A stretch of 46,398 nucleotides of DNA, from assembly GCF_009377185.1 (NCBI RefSeq), contig NZ_VJZC01000023.1, positions 1-46,398 on the forward strand. Reading direction: 5' to 3'. The stretch comes from Streptomyces spongiae. GTDB taxonomy: Bacteria; Actinomycetota; Actinomycetes; Streptomycetales; Streptomycetaceae. Every line of letters begins with the position of its first letter. Positions within the stretch are counted from its first letter, which is position 1. The notes below the pieces were generated by a model. That model made no database searches and was not told the origin of the DNA. It saw only the letters and a list, made by a program, of their open reading frames with translations. A program made the translations under genes and the position numbers. Of the stretch, positions 33,433 through 42,082 are shown piece after piece.

Positions 33433-34458
33433 TCACCTCCGATACCGCTGGGCCACTGCCGCGAAGGCGGCCTTGGGTTCCCATTCCATGTCGGGGTAGG
33501 TCTGCCCCCGGCGCCCTTCGAGGAGTTTGACGATGCCCAGGCCGGCCCGGTCCAAGTCGTCCCTGGGGTCGCCGTCCGGGCGGTGCGGGTAGCCGGGCAA
33601 GGCGAACAAGAACACGAACGCGCTGTCCACCCCCTCGGTCTCGAAGATCTCCAGCAGTTCGCTCAGATACGCGGCCTGGCCGGCCTCGTCGCGCTCGTAT
33701 ATGCCGTTCAGCCGTACAGGGACCTTGGTCTGTGGGTCGTGCTCGACCACTTCCAGCACCCGCCCACCACGGTCTCCCGCGCCGCGGTAGGCCGAAGTGC
33801 CGAACCCGGTGATGGCGAGCGGCTTCGGGCCTTGGGCCAGGGTGTGCACCGCGTCCCGGAACCGGTCGGCGACCTCGGCGGAGCGGATCAGCTCGAACGT
33901 CACAATGTCGAAGGGAGTCCAGTCGACCTGCTCGAACTGGATGGATGCGTAGGTGAGTTCGCCCTGGAAGCGCTCGCGGACCGTGGCCGCGGCGTCGCGG
34001 AGGAATGTGTTCATGCGCGCGCCGAGTTCGCGCATCGCTTCGGCCCGCCGCTCGGGCCGGCTCATCAGCTGCTCGACCCGTTCCTCGGGGCTTTCTCCGG
34101 GCAGGAACCCGCGGTTCATCACGCTCAGCTCGACCCCTGCGACGAACACGACTGTGGCCCCCTGCTGCCGGAGCCGTTCCGCTCGCGCGGCGCAGTCGCG
34201 GAAGAGCGTGAGGATCTGCTCCGGATCCAACTCCAGCGGATAGGGCGAGAACCAGACCTCCAGGCCGAGCTCGGCGGCGGCACCGGCGGCCAGCTCCAGC
34301 CGGTCCGGGTTGCCGCCGATGATCTGGACCGCGTTGCAGTGGAGGTCGTCGCGGATGATGGCGAGCTCGCGCCGGACCACCGCGGGGGCGAAGTGCTCGC
34401 GGGATATCCGGCCGTGCGCGACGAATCCCGTGTCGTAGGTCATTCCTCTTGCTCGCAT
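33433..34458 (-). CDS. Conserved protein of probable TIM-barrel fold, divergent from TetR
   Basis: A 341-residue cytosolic protein: MTYDTGFVAHGRISREHFAP, LAIIRDDLHCNAVQIIGGNP, VWFSPYPLELDPEQ, VVFVAGVELSVMNRGFLPG, ELTYASIQFEQVDWTPFDIV, AITGFGTSAYRGAG and SAFVFLFALPGYPHRPDGDP. The repeated strand-loop units and acidic residues at strand ends look like a glycosidase-type barrel, but I know no characterised member. Relatives are sometimes labelled abortive-infection proteins, without support visible here. ATG 34458 has GAGGGG upstream. It faces a TetR gene 100 bases away with two palindromes between, so it is probably repressed by that TetR. Substrate and role unknown. Confidence 0.75.
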   Translation of the reverse strand: MRARGMTYDTGFVAHGRISREHFAPAVVRRELAIIRDDLHCNAVQIIGGNPDRLELAAGAAAELGLEVWFSPYPLELDPEQILTLFRDCAARAERLRQQGATVVFVAGVELSVMNRGFLPGESPEERVEQLMSRPERRAEAMRELGARMNTFLRDAAATVRERFQGELTYASIQFEQVDWTPFDIVTFELIRSAEVADRFRDAVHTLAQGPKPLAITGFGTSAYRGAGDRGGRVLEVVEHDPQTKVPVRLNGIYERDEAGQAAYLSELLEIFETEGVDSAFVFLFALPGYPHRPDGDPRDDLDRAGLGIVKLLEGRRGQTYPDMEWEPKAAFAAVAQRYRR

Positions 34459-34507
34459 GGTGACGTCCCCTCTGTCGGCCTCGGGCGGGTCGAGACTACA
34501 GACAAAA

Positions 34508-34535
34508 TGCGTGCACGCAAGTTTGCGCGCACGCA
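34508..34535. promoter_or_regulatory. Tandem operators in the divergent TetR region
   Basis: A perfect palindrome TGCGTGCACGCA (34508-34519) and a one-mismatch copy TGCGCGCACGCA (34524-34535), 16 bases apart, lie midway between the divergent starts at 34458 and 34559. Confidence 0.7.
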
Positions 34536-34558
34536 GTCCTGCGTGGGACGCTGACGCC

Positions 34559-35215
34559 GTGACGACACCACCACCAGGACTGCGGGAGCGGAAGAAGCAG
34601 GCCACACGCGAGGCGCTACGCGAGGCGGCCCTGCGCCTGGCCGTTGAGCACGGACCGGACCAGGTGCGGGTCGAGGACATCGCCGAGGCGGCCGGGGTCT
34701 CGCCACGCACCTACAACAACTACTTCGCCAGCCGCGAGCAGGCGATTGTCTCCGCTGTTTCCGCGGACCGGGAGGCGCGGATCGCGGCGGCGGTCGCGGC
34801 CCGGCCCGCAGGAGTGCGCCTGGCTGACGCCATCGCTGAAGCAGTGGTCGAGCAGTACACGAACACCGGGGAGCACGAACACGAGGCCCTGCTGCTGATC
34901 ACCACCCGGACCGCGCTTCGCGACGCATTCCTCGATACCACCGCAGGCATCGAGGCCCCTCTCACGGCGGTGATTGCCGAACGCATAGGTGACGTCGGAG
35001 CGCACGCAGCCCGCGTTCTCGCGGCAAGCGTCGCCGCGGCGGTTCGCATCGCACTGGAAGGCTGGCTCCAGCCGACCGGAAACGCAGAGGCCGCCGGGGG
35101 TTTCGGTACCGGAGGACTGGTCGTGCCCTCCGGCTCACTGCCCGATCGGCTCCGCGCAGCACTGGCCCCGCTCACGCCCGCGTTCGACGCCGCCGAGCAA
35201 CGCACGCAGCCGTGA
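34559..35215 (+). CDS. TetR-family regulator, divergent from the conserved barrel protein
   Basis: A 218-residue TetR protein. The opening GLRERKKQATREALREAALR and the helix-turn-helix VEDIAEAAGVSPRTYNNYFA are followed by YFASREQAIVSAV. The family with RTYNNYF at this point is common in streptomycetes. The C-terminal part contains LLLITTRTALRDAFL and a last helix LRAALAPLTPAF. GTG 34559 is chosen from family length; an in-frame upstream start at 34457 would run through the operators. It likely represses itself and the divergent gene through the TGCGTGCACGCA sites. Confidence 0.87.
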   Translation: MTTPPPGLRERKKQATREALREAALRLAVEHGPDQVRVEDIAEAAGVSPRTYNNYFASREQAIVSAVSADREARIAAAVAARPAGVRLADAIAEAVVEQYTNTGEHEHEALLLITTRTALRDAFLDTTAGIEAPLTAVIAERIGDVGAHAARVLAASVAAAVRIALEGWLQPTGNAEAAGGFGTGGLVVPSGSLPDRLRAALAPLTPAFDAAEQRTQP

Positions 35216-35264
35216 AGACGACCCAACCGATCCGGAACATGCCGATGCACTCGGCCCTCGCCAT

Positions 35265-35300
35265 CCGGTCAGCCGGTCAGCCGGTCAGCCGGTCAGCCGG
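35265..35300. repeat. 8-bp tandem repeat
   Basis: Four and a half exact copies of CCGGTCAG follow the TetR stop codon. The rest of 35216-35539 has no recognisable gene. Confidence 0.9.
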
Positions 35301-35539
35301 TACAACGTAGGTGACGGCGTGTCAGGTCGCGACGTACGACTGGAGCAATAGGCGTCGGCCGGCTTCCGGTGGGCCTGTGCTGGTGGTGCTTCGTAGTGCG
35401 CTCACAGCCTTCCCACATGAGAGACCCTCATCAGCCTGCTGTTCCCTCGGCGAGGCTGATCGGCGTCTCCGTGCGCCACTGAGACGACGGCCGCTGAAGT
35501 GCTTTCCGCCAGCCAGGACTTCGACATCGGAAGCCCGTG

Positions 35540-35983
35540 TCAGAGCGGCAGGTCGTCGGGCAGGACCCGAAATGCCTTATGGCGGCCCAATGGACGTACG
35601 GCCCGGAAATCGCGGCGGTCGAGGGTGAGGATCGCGTCGGTGTCGTAGTCGGCCGCAAGCGCCACATTCACCGCATCGGCAAGGTCCAGGTCCAACGCGC
35701 GATAGCGAACGCGGACAGACTGGGCGGCTCCCAGGTGGTCCTCCGTGATCTCCGGCATGATGACGCGGCCTCGGCCCATCCAGCGCCGGACGTCGTCGAC
35801 CGCGCTGAGGGCGGCCTCCCGCCCAAGCTCACGCGTAGCGACATGGTCGAGTTCGGCCAGCAGGAGCGGAGACATGACCAGGAGACCTGCGGACATGATC
35901 CCTTCGTTCGCTGCCCCGTGCTCCGGGTGCGTCGAGTCAAGGGCGGCCAGGAGACCGGACGTGTCGGCAATGACGATTATCAC
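35540..35983 (-). CDS. vapC: PIN-domain ribonuclease toxin (VapC type)
   Basis: A 147-residue PIN nuclease. The acidic residues expected in the active site are visible: Asp in VIADTSGLLAALD, Glu in LLLAELDHVA, Asp in LDLADAVNVALA and Asp in ILTLDRRDF. These coordinate metal and cleave RNA in the family. GTG 35983 overlaps the antitoxin stop by four bases. The protein is full length, unlike the PIN remnant at 29150-29239, and the two are not close copies. Together with the RHH antitoxin it forms a type II toxin-antitoxin pair. Confidence 0.85.
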   Translation of the reverse strand: MIIVIADTSGLLAALDSTHPEHGAANEGIMSAGLLVMSPLLLAELDHVATRELGREAALSAVDDVRRWMGRGRVIMPEITEDHLGAAQSVRVRYRALDLDLADAVNVALAADYDTDAILTLDRRDFRAVRPLGRHKAFRVLPDDLPL

Positions 35984-36246
35984 GCGGCGGTTCCGCCACC
36001 CGGGTCGGCCTCACGTCGGACCGCGTCTGCGACCGTGTCACGGACCTCGGCCTTGGACGGCGTACGCCCCGGCCCCTCGAAGGTGCGGGAGAACAGTGGC
36101 TCGTCCCAGACGCGGTTCGCCATGGCCGCGAGATGGATCCCCTGTCGGATGATCTCAGCCTCGCTTATCCCTCGACGTTTGGCGGCCTCCTTGATGATCG
36201 CCAGGTCCTCGGGGTCGGCGTAGACGTTGGTGCGCTTCATGGACAT
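35980..36246 (-). CDS. vapB: Ribbon-helix-helix antitoxin (VapB type)
   Basis: An 88-codon frame (MSMKRTNVYADPEDLAIIKE) with the ribbon-helix-helix pattern: strand TNVYAD, helix PEDLAIIKEAAKRRG, turn, and ISEAEIIRQGIHLAAMAN. The C-terminal half (LFSRTFEGPGRTPSKAEVRD) would wrap the toxin. ATG 36246 is favoured because TACTGT at 36258-36253 on the minus strand is a good -10 box whose start point falls on it, giving leaderless expression; ATG 36240 is the alternative. The direct repeat GGTACATG, twice in the promoter, is the likely autoregulatory site. Confidence 0.8.
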   Translation of the reverse strand: MSMKRTNVYADPEDLAIIKEAAKRRGISEAEIIRQGIHLAAMANRVWDEPLFSRTFEGPGRTPSKAEVRDTVADAVRREADPGGGTAA

Positions 36247-36493
36247 GTACCAACAGTAGTCCATGTACCGGATTGGTGTATTCGCCGCCATGCGAAGCGG
36301 TCGGCTGACAGCCTTACCGCCCCAGCACCACTTGAGCACCACTTGTGAGTCCGATGCGCTGTTTCCTGCTTGGCCCACCGTCTCGGGGACTACGGTCCTC
36401 TGCGCGCCCCTCTATCGAGAGGAATTGCGCCAGTCCCGACGTCACCCGCCATTCTCCGACCTTCCACCCATCTCACCCGAGGCACCCGAGGGT

Positions 36494-36701
36494 ATGACCG
36501 CACCAGAGATCGACTACGAGCGCAACAAGGCCGCATGGCTCAAAGACCAGCCACCGGTGAAGCTCGACCCCCAGGCTGCACGGCTCACTACGCGAAGACC
36601 TGCGCCACCTCCTCATCAGCAGCCGTCCAGAGCAGTACGACGCGCCCTTGTGGCGCATCGCCGCCACCGGCACCTCCACCCAGGGAGAACCCAAGGCATG
36701 A
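36494..36701 (+). pseudogene. Small hypothetical protein with one frameshift
   Basis: ATG 36494 opens TAPEIDYERNKAAWLKDQPP, then VKLDP. The continuation with good codon bias (RLHGSLREDLRHLLISSRPE, then QYDAPLWRIAATGTSTQGEP, stop at 36699) lies in another frame. Removing one C from the C5 run at 36568-36572 gives a 68-residue protein. It is cytosolic and of unknown function. Its stop overlaps the next ATG by four bases (ATGA), suggesting a small operon. Confidence 0.45.
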
Positions 36702-37021
36702 GCGCATTCAGCAGCGACGTCAGTCTGGACACCGTGCGCGACGTGACCGGCAACGGCGCGGAAGTCGATGCGGCCACCAACCTGTTGACCGGTGACGTCA
36801 GACTGTCGATCCTCTGGACGCAAGAAATCCTGCTGTCTCGCGGCCCGATCAAGAACATGCCTCCGGCGGAGGATCGGCCGGCACCGGGATGGAGGGGAGA
36901 GTGGTGGGTGAGGATGTGGGCGGCCAATCAGTCGCGCTTGGGCCAGATCGGGCCCTGGTCGGTCCAGATGACGCCCTTGTTGCGGCACAGGCAGAAGGGG
37001 TGGCCGGTCGGGTCGGTGTAG
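36698..37021 (+). CDS. Hypothetical protein, end uncertain
   Basis: Starts at ATG 36698, overlapping the previous stop. It reads SAFSSDVSLDTVRDVTGNGA and VDAATNLLTGDVRLSILWTQ. The first 55 residues have fair codon bias. The tail overlaps the convergent VOC gene for over 90 bases and loses bias, so the true end may lie earlier, past another indel. Function unknown. Confidence 0.3.
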   Translation: MSAFSSDVSLDTVRDVTGNGAEVDAATNLLTGDVRLSILWTQEILLSRGPIKNMPPAEDRPAPGWRGEWWVRMWAANQSRLGQIGPWSVQMTPLLRHRQKGWPVGSV

Positions 37022-37338
37022 ACCTGCCAGCCGTAGCCGTTGGGGCCGATGAAGTCCTGCCTCAGCGTCGCGCCGAGGTCGAGGACGCGGCGCTGCTCGG
37101 ACTCGATCTCGTCCACTTCGAAGTCGAGGTGGAACTGCTTGGGGTGCTCGCTGTCGGGCCACTGCGGAGCGCGGTAGTCGTCCACCCGGATGAATGCCAG
37201 CTCGATCTCGCCGAACTGGATGCCGGCCCAGTCCTCGGAGCTGCCTTCCTTGATCGGACGGCCCGTCACCTCGGAGTAGAATGCCGCCAGCTTCATCGTG
37301 TCCGGGCAGTCGATAATGAAATCGGTGAGTCGCAGCAT
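36928..37338 (-). CDS. VOC-family (glyoxalase-like) protein
   Basis: A 136-residue protein with two beta-alpha-beta-beta-beta modules. Module 1 contains TDFIIDCPDTMKLAAFYSEV and IQFGEIELAFIRVDD. Module 2 contains HPKQFHLDFEVDEIESEQRR, with a metal-type His, and YTDPTGHPFCLCRN, with a second candidate His. Relatives are annotated glyoxalase-like or bleomycin-resistance-like; substrates are usually unknown. ATG 37338 fits the family start (MLRLTDFIIDCPD). It stands alone and converges on the hypothetical gene. Confidence 0.82.
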   Translation of the reverse strand: MLRLTDFIIDCPDTMKLAAFYSEVTGRPIKEGSSEDWAGIQFGEIELAFIRVDDYRAPQWPDSEHPKQFHLDFEVDEIESEQRRVLDLGATLRQDFIGPNGYGWQVYTDPTGHPFCLCRNKGVIWTDQGPIWPKRD

Positions 37339-37776
37339 CCCGCGATCTTGTCACGATCTCACACCCGACTTCGAGGTGGAGCTTCTTCGCGCGAGCTCTG
37401 CGAGCTGCGACCGTCTACGAGTAGCCCGTGGCGCGCGCCGGACACAAAGACCGGACGACCGCGCCATTGTCTGGTCCAATTTGGGGCAGCGTGCCGTCTG
37501 TGTGCCCTGAGCCAGCCGGATCCGGCGTGGCGCTGGGACATGCAGGTCGCGCCTGTGCCTCGTCGCGTTGAAACGCCGACGTCTGGAAGGCCAGGTGACC
37601 GCGCCGGGAACAGCCGGTCCGGCCGGCGCGGTTGCATCGACCGAGGGGCCGGCGCCGCACGGGCGGGGAACACGGAGACCACAAGGTCGTCAGCCCCACC
37701 AGGATCCGGGCCCCAGGATCGCGGTACGCCCGCCGCGCACTCGGACCAGGATGTATTTCTGCAGGAGGACTGTTTC
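37339..37776. other. Intergenic stretch upstream of the PIG-L gene
   Basis: About 440 bases with no frame that has both a start and good codon bias. I see no structured RNA, repeat or convincing promoter beyond the ribosome site at its right end. Confidence 0.4.
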
Positions 37777-38610
37777 ATGACTGACCGGCCCTTGACGCTC
37801 ATGGCGGTACACGCCCACCCCGACGACGAGGCCACCGGAACCGGAGGGGTCCTCGCGCGGTACGCGGCGGAAGGCATCCGCACGGTTCTCGTGACGTGTA
37901 CCGACGGCGGTTGCGGTGACGGACCGGGGGGTGTCAAGCCGGGCGATCCCGGGCACGATCCGGCGGCGGTCGCCCTGATGCGCCGTCAAGAACTCGAGGC
38001 GAGCCGTGACGTCCTGAAGATCAGCGATCTGGAGATGCTGGACTATGCCGACTCCGGGATGATGGGCTGGCCGAGCAACGACGCCCCCGGATCCTTCTGG
38101 CAGACCCCCGTGGAGGAAGGCGCGGCCCGACTCGCGGAACTCATGCGGCACTACCGACCTGATGTGGTCGTCACCTACGACGAGAACGGCTTCTACGGCC
38201 ACCCCGACCACATCCAGGCCCACCGCATCACGATGGCGGCGCTGGAGATGACCGCGCTGACACCGAAGGTGTACTGGACCACGATGCCCCGCTCGATGAT
38301 GCAGCGGTTCGGGGAGATCATGCGCGAGTTTCATCCGGACATGCCGGAGCCGGATCCTGCCGAGGCCGCCGCGATGGCCGAGATCGGCCTCCCCGACGAT
38401 GAGATCACCACGTGGGTGGACACCACCGCGTTCAGCGGCCAGAAGTTCGACGCGCTGGCCGCACACGCCAGTCAGGGCGAGAACATCTTCTTCCTCAAGA
38501 TGGGCCAGGAGAGGTTCGGCGAGTTGATGGGCATGGAGACCTTCGTACGCGTCCAGGACGCCACCGGCGCGGCCATACCCGAGAACGATCTCTTCGCCGG
38601 ACTGCGCTGA
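37777..38610 (+). CDS. PIG-L/LmbE-type zinc deacetylase or amidase
   Basis: A 277-residue enzyme. The metal site is AVHAHPDDEATGTGG (His and Asp-Asp, about residues 10-24) with GFYGHPDHIQAHR (about 143-155). The family includes MshB, the mycothiol-precursor deacetylase, and Mca, the mycothiol S-conjugate amidase. Length and the TCTDGGCGDGPG and PGHDP segments look closer to Mca or MshB than to other PIG-L enzymes, but I cannot decide. CAGGAGGAC lies just upstream of ATG 37777. As an extra copy in an accessory region it may serve detoxification of electrophiles or antibiotic tailoring. Confidence 0.82.
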   Translation: MTDRPLTLMAVHAHPDDEATGTGGVLARYAAEGIRTVLVTCTDGGCGDGPGGVKPGDPGHDPAAVALMRRQELEASRDVLKISDLEMLDYADSGMMGWPSNDAPGSFWQTPVEEGAARLAELMRHYRPDVVVTYDENGFYGHPDHIQAHRITMAALEMTALTPKVYWTTMPRSMMQRFGEIMREFHPDMPEPDPAEAAAMAEIGLPDDEITTWVDTTAFSGQKFDALAAHASQGENIFFLKMGQERFGELMGMETFVRVQDATGAAIPENDLFAGLR

Positions 38611-38988
38611 TCCACCCGCCCGACCGGCCTGCCGGGAAGGCGCATCGATCGCACGGCGCCTTGTCCGGCCTTGTGGCGGAGATCACCGGATGAGGTGCCG
38701 ATGATCCGCGGGGCCCGCTCGTCGTTCGCACGGTGGGCGGGCTCTGGCCTGCTCAGAAGGGTTCGCCCCGCCGCGGGCGGTCTTCAACGGACCGAGCGCG
38801 CTGGGCACCAGGTCGGCCATCGACCGCAGTTCGGTCGCGGCGTCATCGATGACCACCTGGTCGGCAAGGTGCGAAGCAACCGGCCGACGGGCAGGTTGTC
38901 GTGACCAGTGAGGGCCGGCTACCAGCGAAGGTCCGCACAGCCTGCGCGGAAGAGATGACGGAAGTCCTACGCCTCTGGCGCGAGGGCC
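38611..38988. other. Intergenic stretch, possibly with gene debris
   Basis: No intact gene. Frames on both strands have short coding-like runs, for example TFAGSRPSLVTTTC on the minus strand, without starts or recognisable families. Confidence 0.35.
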
Positions 38989-39726
38989 TCAGCGGTGTTC
39001 GGGGTTGGCCGCGTCGGCACGGCAGCCGGCGTCCCACGCGGAGCGCTGGTTGCCGTGGGCGGGGACGCCGCCCGAGCGCTTGAGCAGGGCAGCCAGGTGC
39101 ATGAGGTTCCAGGTCATGAAGGCGGTGTTGCGGTTGGTGAAGTCGTTGTCCGGGCCGCCCGAGTCCGGGTCGAGGTACGACGGTCCGGGGCCGGCCGCGC
39201 CGATCCAGCCGGCGTCGGCCTGCGGCGGGATCGTGTAGCCGAGGTGCTGGAGGCTGTAGAGGACGTTCATCGCGCAGTGCTTGACGCCGTCCTCGTTTCC
39301 GGTGATCAGACAGCCTCCGACGCGGCCGTAGTAGGCGTACTGGCCCTGGGAGTTGAGCAGTGAGGAGCCGGCGTAGAGCCGTTCGATGACCTTCTTGGTG
39401 ACGGAGCTGTTGTCGCCCAGCCAGATCGGGCCGGCCAGGACCAGGATGTCCGCCGCCATCACCTGCTCGTACAACGCGGGCCACTCGTCGGCCGCGAAGC
39501 CGTGCTCGGTCATGTCCGGATACACACCGGGGGCGATGTCGTGGTCGACGGCCCGGATCTGGGATGTGGTGACCCCGCGCTCCATCATGACCGCCGCGCT
39601 CATGTCGATCAGTCCCTGGGTGTGGCTGAGCTGCGGGGACGGCTTGAGCGTGCAGTTGATGAACAGGGCGGTGAGGTCGTCGAAGCGGTAGGAGTCGTTC
39701 GCGGACGGGGATGGCGACGTTGCCAT
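38989..39726 (-). CDS. Flavodoxin-like NAD(P)H-dependent oxidoreductase
   Basis: A 245-residue flavodoxin-fold protein. It has TALFINCTLKPSPQLSHTQG (first strand and FMN phosphate loop), a DHDIAPGVYPD segment, ADILVLAGPIWLGDNSSVTK (second FMN-binding loop) and GRVGGCLITGNEDGVKHCAM (third). The family reduces quinones, azo dyes or uses FMN as a carrier; the partner is unknown. ATG 39726 has GGGAGA upstream. It is divergent from the DHA2 exporter at 40330, separated by 600 bases. Confidence 0.82.
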   Translation of the reverse strand: MATSPSPSANDSYRFDDLTALFINCTLKPSPQLSHTQGLIDMSAAVMMERGVTTSQIRAVDHDIAPGVYPDMTEHGFAADEWPALYEQVMAADILVLAGPIWLGDNSSVTKKVIERLYAGSSLLNSQGQYAYYGRVGGCLITGNEDGVKHCAMNVLYSLQHLGYTIPPQADAGWIGAAGPGPSYLDPDSGGPDNDFTNRNTAFMTWNLMHLAALLKRSGGVPAHGNQRSAWDAGCRADAANPEHR

Positions 39727-39881
39727 GACGGTCTCCCTGAGCGGCGATGAGGGGCGCGTACGGCAGCGTCTCGCGGAGGTGCCGTTCTGTCCCCTTCCGA
39801 CGCGCCTTCGACGTCCTACGGAGTGATGACATGCCGGGCGGGTCACGGGGCGCGGCACCGCCACGGACCCAGCGTGGCCGT

Positions 39882-39930
39882 ATGCGTGTACTGATCACCG
39901 GCGGTGCCGGGTTCAGCGGCGGGCGAAGAC
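39882..39930 (+). pseudogene. NDP-sugar epimerase, N-terminal remnant
   Basis: ATG 39882 opens MRVLITGGAGFSGG, the nucleotide-binding start of GalE/RmlB-like epimerases (GxxGFIG with Ile changed to Ser). Similarity ends after about 14 residues. The start is in place but the rest of the gene is gone. Otherwise 39727-40329 has no recognisable gene. Confidence 0.4.
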
Positions 39931-40329
39931 GCGGCGGGCTCGGCGTACGGTCGGCGGTCGGCATATGGCACGGCGGGAGGTGGGGAACGGATCGTCGTGT
40001 CGGCCATCCCGGCGGGTTCCTGTCGGGGGACCACCGATGACAGCGGCCGCACGAGGTGCTGCTTGCCGAGCTCAACACGGCGGCACAGCCGGACCGGTCT
40101 CGCTGCGTGGTCGGCTGCGTGATCGGCTGCGTGGTCGACTCCTCCCGCGTCGGGGCACCGAGCCCCACCGGCACGAACGCCGTCCGGCACCGTCCCTTCC
40201 CCCGTGGCGGGTGAGGCGCGGGGCGAGTACTTCGGATGCGATGGGGGTGGCGGCAGGGCACGCGCCGACCGCTGCCCGGCCGACTCCACCAACGTCCCGG
40301 GCCAGGACCGACTCGGCGAGGTGGACACC

Positions 40330-41949
40330 GTGAAGCACTGGCGGGCTCTGATCGTCCTGGGTACCGCGCAGTTCCTGATGGTCCTGGACACCTCCGTCAT
40401 GAACGTCTCCATCAGCCAACTGGTCGAGGACTTCGACACGGAGGTCACCGCCATCCAGGCCGTCATCACGCTGTACGCGCTGGTCATGGCCGCCTTCATG
40501 ATCGTCGGCGGGAGGCTCGGGGACATCCTGGGACGTCGCCGTATGTTTCTCGTCGGGCTCGTCGTCTACGCGACGGGATCGGCCCTGACCGCCGTGGCCC
40601 CCACCTTGTGGGTCCTCGCGCTGGGCTGGTCCGTCATCGAAGGACTCGGAGCTGCCATGGTGCTGCCGGCCATGGCAGCTCTCGTCGCGGAGTCGTACCG
40701 GGGGAGGGACCGGGCCGTCGCCTACGGCGTCATCGGCGGGCTCGCCGGCGCCGGGATCGCGGTCGGCCCGCTGCTGGGCGGCTGGGTGACGACGTACCTC
40801 ACATGGCGGCTGGTGTTCGCGGGTGAGGTCGTGGTCGTCGTGGCCGTCCTGTGCTGCCACCGGGTGATCGCGCGGTCCCCCCGGACCGGTCCACGCCCCC
40901 ACCTGGACGGCGTCGGTGCCGTGCTCTCGGCGGCCGGGCTGGGCCTCGGCGTGCTCGGGGTGCTGCAGAGCAGCACCTGGGGGTGGGTGCAGCCCCGCAA
41001 CCCTCCCTTCACCGTCCTCGGCTTCGCCCCCACACTGTTCGTCGTCGGCGCCGGGGTGGCCCTCCTGGCCGTCTTCCGGTACTGGGAGCGGCGGCGGGAC
41101 CGCCAGGGCGCCGACCCCCTCGTACATCTGTCGCTGCTGGGCAGGCCCGTGCTGCGATCCGGCCTGATGACGCTGCTGAGCCAGAACCTGATCCTGCTCG
41201 GGCTGTTCTTCACCATCCCGCTGTACCTGCAGGTGGTGCAGGGTTTCGACGCCTTCGAGACAGGGCTGCGCCTGCTCCCGGTGTCCGTCACGATGCTCGT
41301 GACCTCCCTGGGCGCGTCTTCGCTGGGCAGGGTGGTGGGGCCGCGCCGGGTGGTCCGGCTGGCCCTGGTGACCCTGACGGCGGCCATCGTGTGGCTGCTG
41401 GCCACCATCGACCCCGTCCTCGACGACGCGCAGTTCGCCGGCGCCATGGCGCTGCTGGGCGTGGGCGTCGGCCTGCTCGCCTCGCAGCTCGGCAACGTCG
41501 TCCAGTCCAGCGCCGCCGAGAAGGAACGCAGCGAGGTCGGGGGGCTCCAGTTCACGGCACAGAACCTGGGCTCCGCGCTGGGGACCGCGCTCATCGGGTC
41601 GATCCTCATCGGTGCGCTGGCCCACGCCTTCACCACGCAGGTGGCGGACGATCCGCGCCTGTCCGAGGAGACCCGTACGCAGGTCGGTGTCGCTCTCGAA
41701 TCCGGGGTCACCTTCGTGGCCACCGAGCAGGTGCGCGCGGCGGCCGAGCGGGCCGGGCTGCCACCGTCCGAGGTCGACGCCGTCACGGACTCGTACGCCT
41801 CGGCGCAGCTCGACGGCCTCAAGGCGGCGATCCTCGCCACCGGCGGCGTCACTCTCGCCAGTTTCCTGGTCACACCGCACCTGCCGACCGGCCGGGAGAG
41901 CCGCTCACGGCAGCCGGACTCCGATGCTCCGTCCGAAGCGGTCGGATAG
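40330..41949 (+). CDS. DHA2-family MFS exporter
   Basis: A 539-residue, 14-helix exporter. Helix 1 is AQFLMVLDTSVMNVSISQLV, motif A is GGRLGDILGRRR, motif C is LAGAGIAVGPLLGGWV, and the second half has FFTIPLYLQVVQGFDAFETG. An extended, partly charged segment (RLSEETRTQVGVALESGVTF to SEVDAVTDSY) lies before the last helix, as in some streptomycete pumps. GTG 40330 has GAGGT eight bases upstream. No TetR lies beside it, so its control is unclear. Drug or metabolite export is expected. Confidence 0.88.
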   Translation: MKHWRALIVLGTAQFLMVLDTSVMNVSISQLVEDFDTEVTAIQAVITLYALVMAAFMIVGGRLGDILGRRRMFLVGLVVYATGSALTAVAPTLWVLALGWSVIEGLGAAMVLPAMAALVAESYRGRDRAVAYGVIGGLAGAGIAVGPLLGGWVTTYLTWRLVFAGEVVVVVAVLCCHRVIARSPRTGPRPHLDGVGAVLSAAGLGLGVLGVLQSSTWGWVQPRNPPFTVLGFAPTLFVVGAGVALLAVFRYWERRRDRQGADPLVHLSLLGRPVLRSGLMTLLSQNLILLGLFFTIPLYLQVVQGFDAFETGLRLLPVSVTMLVTSLGASSLGRVVGPRRVVRLALVTLTAAIVWLLATIDPVLDDAQFAGAMALLGVGVGLLASQLGNVVQSSAAEKERSEVGGLQFTAQNLGSALGTALIGSILIGALAHAFTTQVADDPRLSEETRTQVGVALESGVTFVATEQVRAAAERAGLPPSEVDAVTDSYASAQLDGLKAAILATGGVTLASFLVTPHLPTGRESRSRQPDSDAPSEAVG

Positions 41950-42082
41950 ACCACATCTGGACCACAGCGAGTCGAAGCGCCGGCTATGGATCGATGGCAC
42001 GGGCTCAAGGACGGAATTGCCTCCGTGCCGGGGGGGCGGAGGCAACTCGGTGGTGGATCGAGGGTGGGGTGCCGTGTGCGGG

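Noticed and set aside
33433..34458. Calling this gene an abortive-infection phage defence protein
   Set aside because: Nothing in the sequence or its neighbours supports a defence role; the label would rest only on inherited names.
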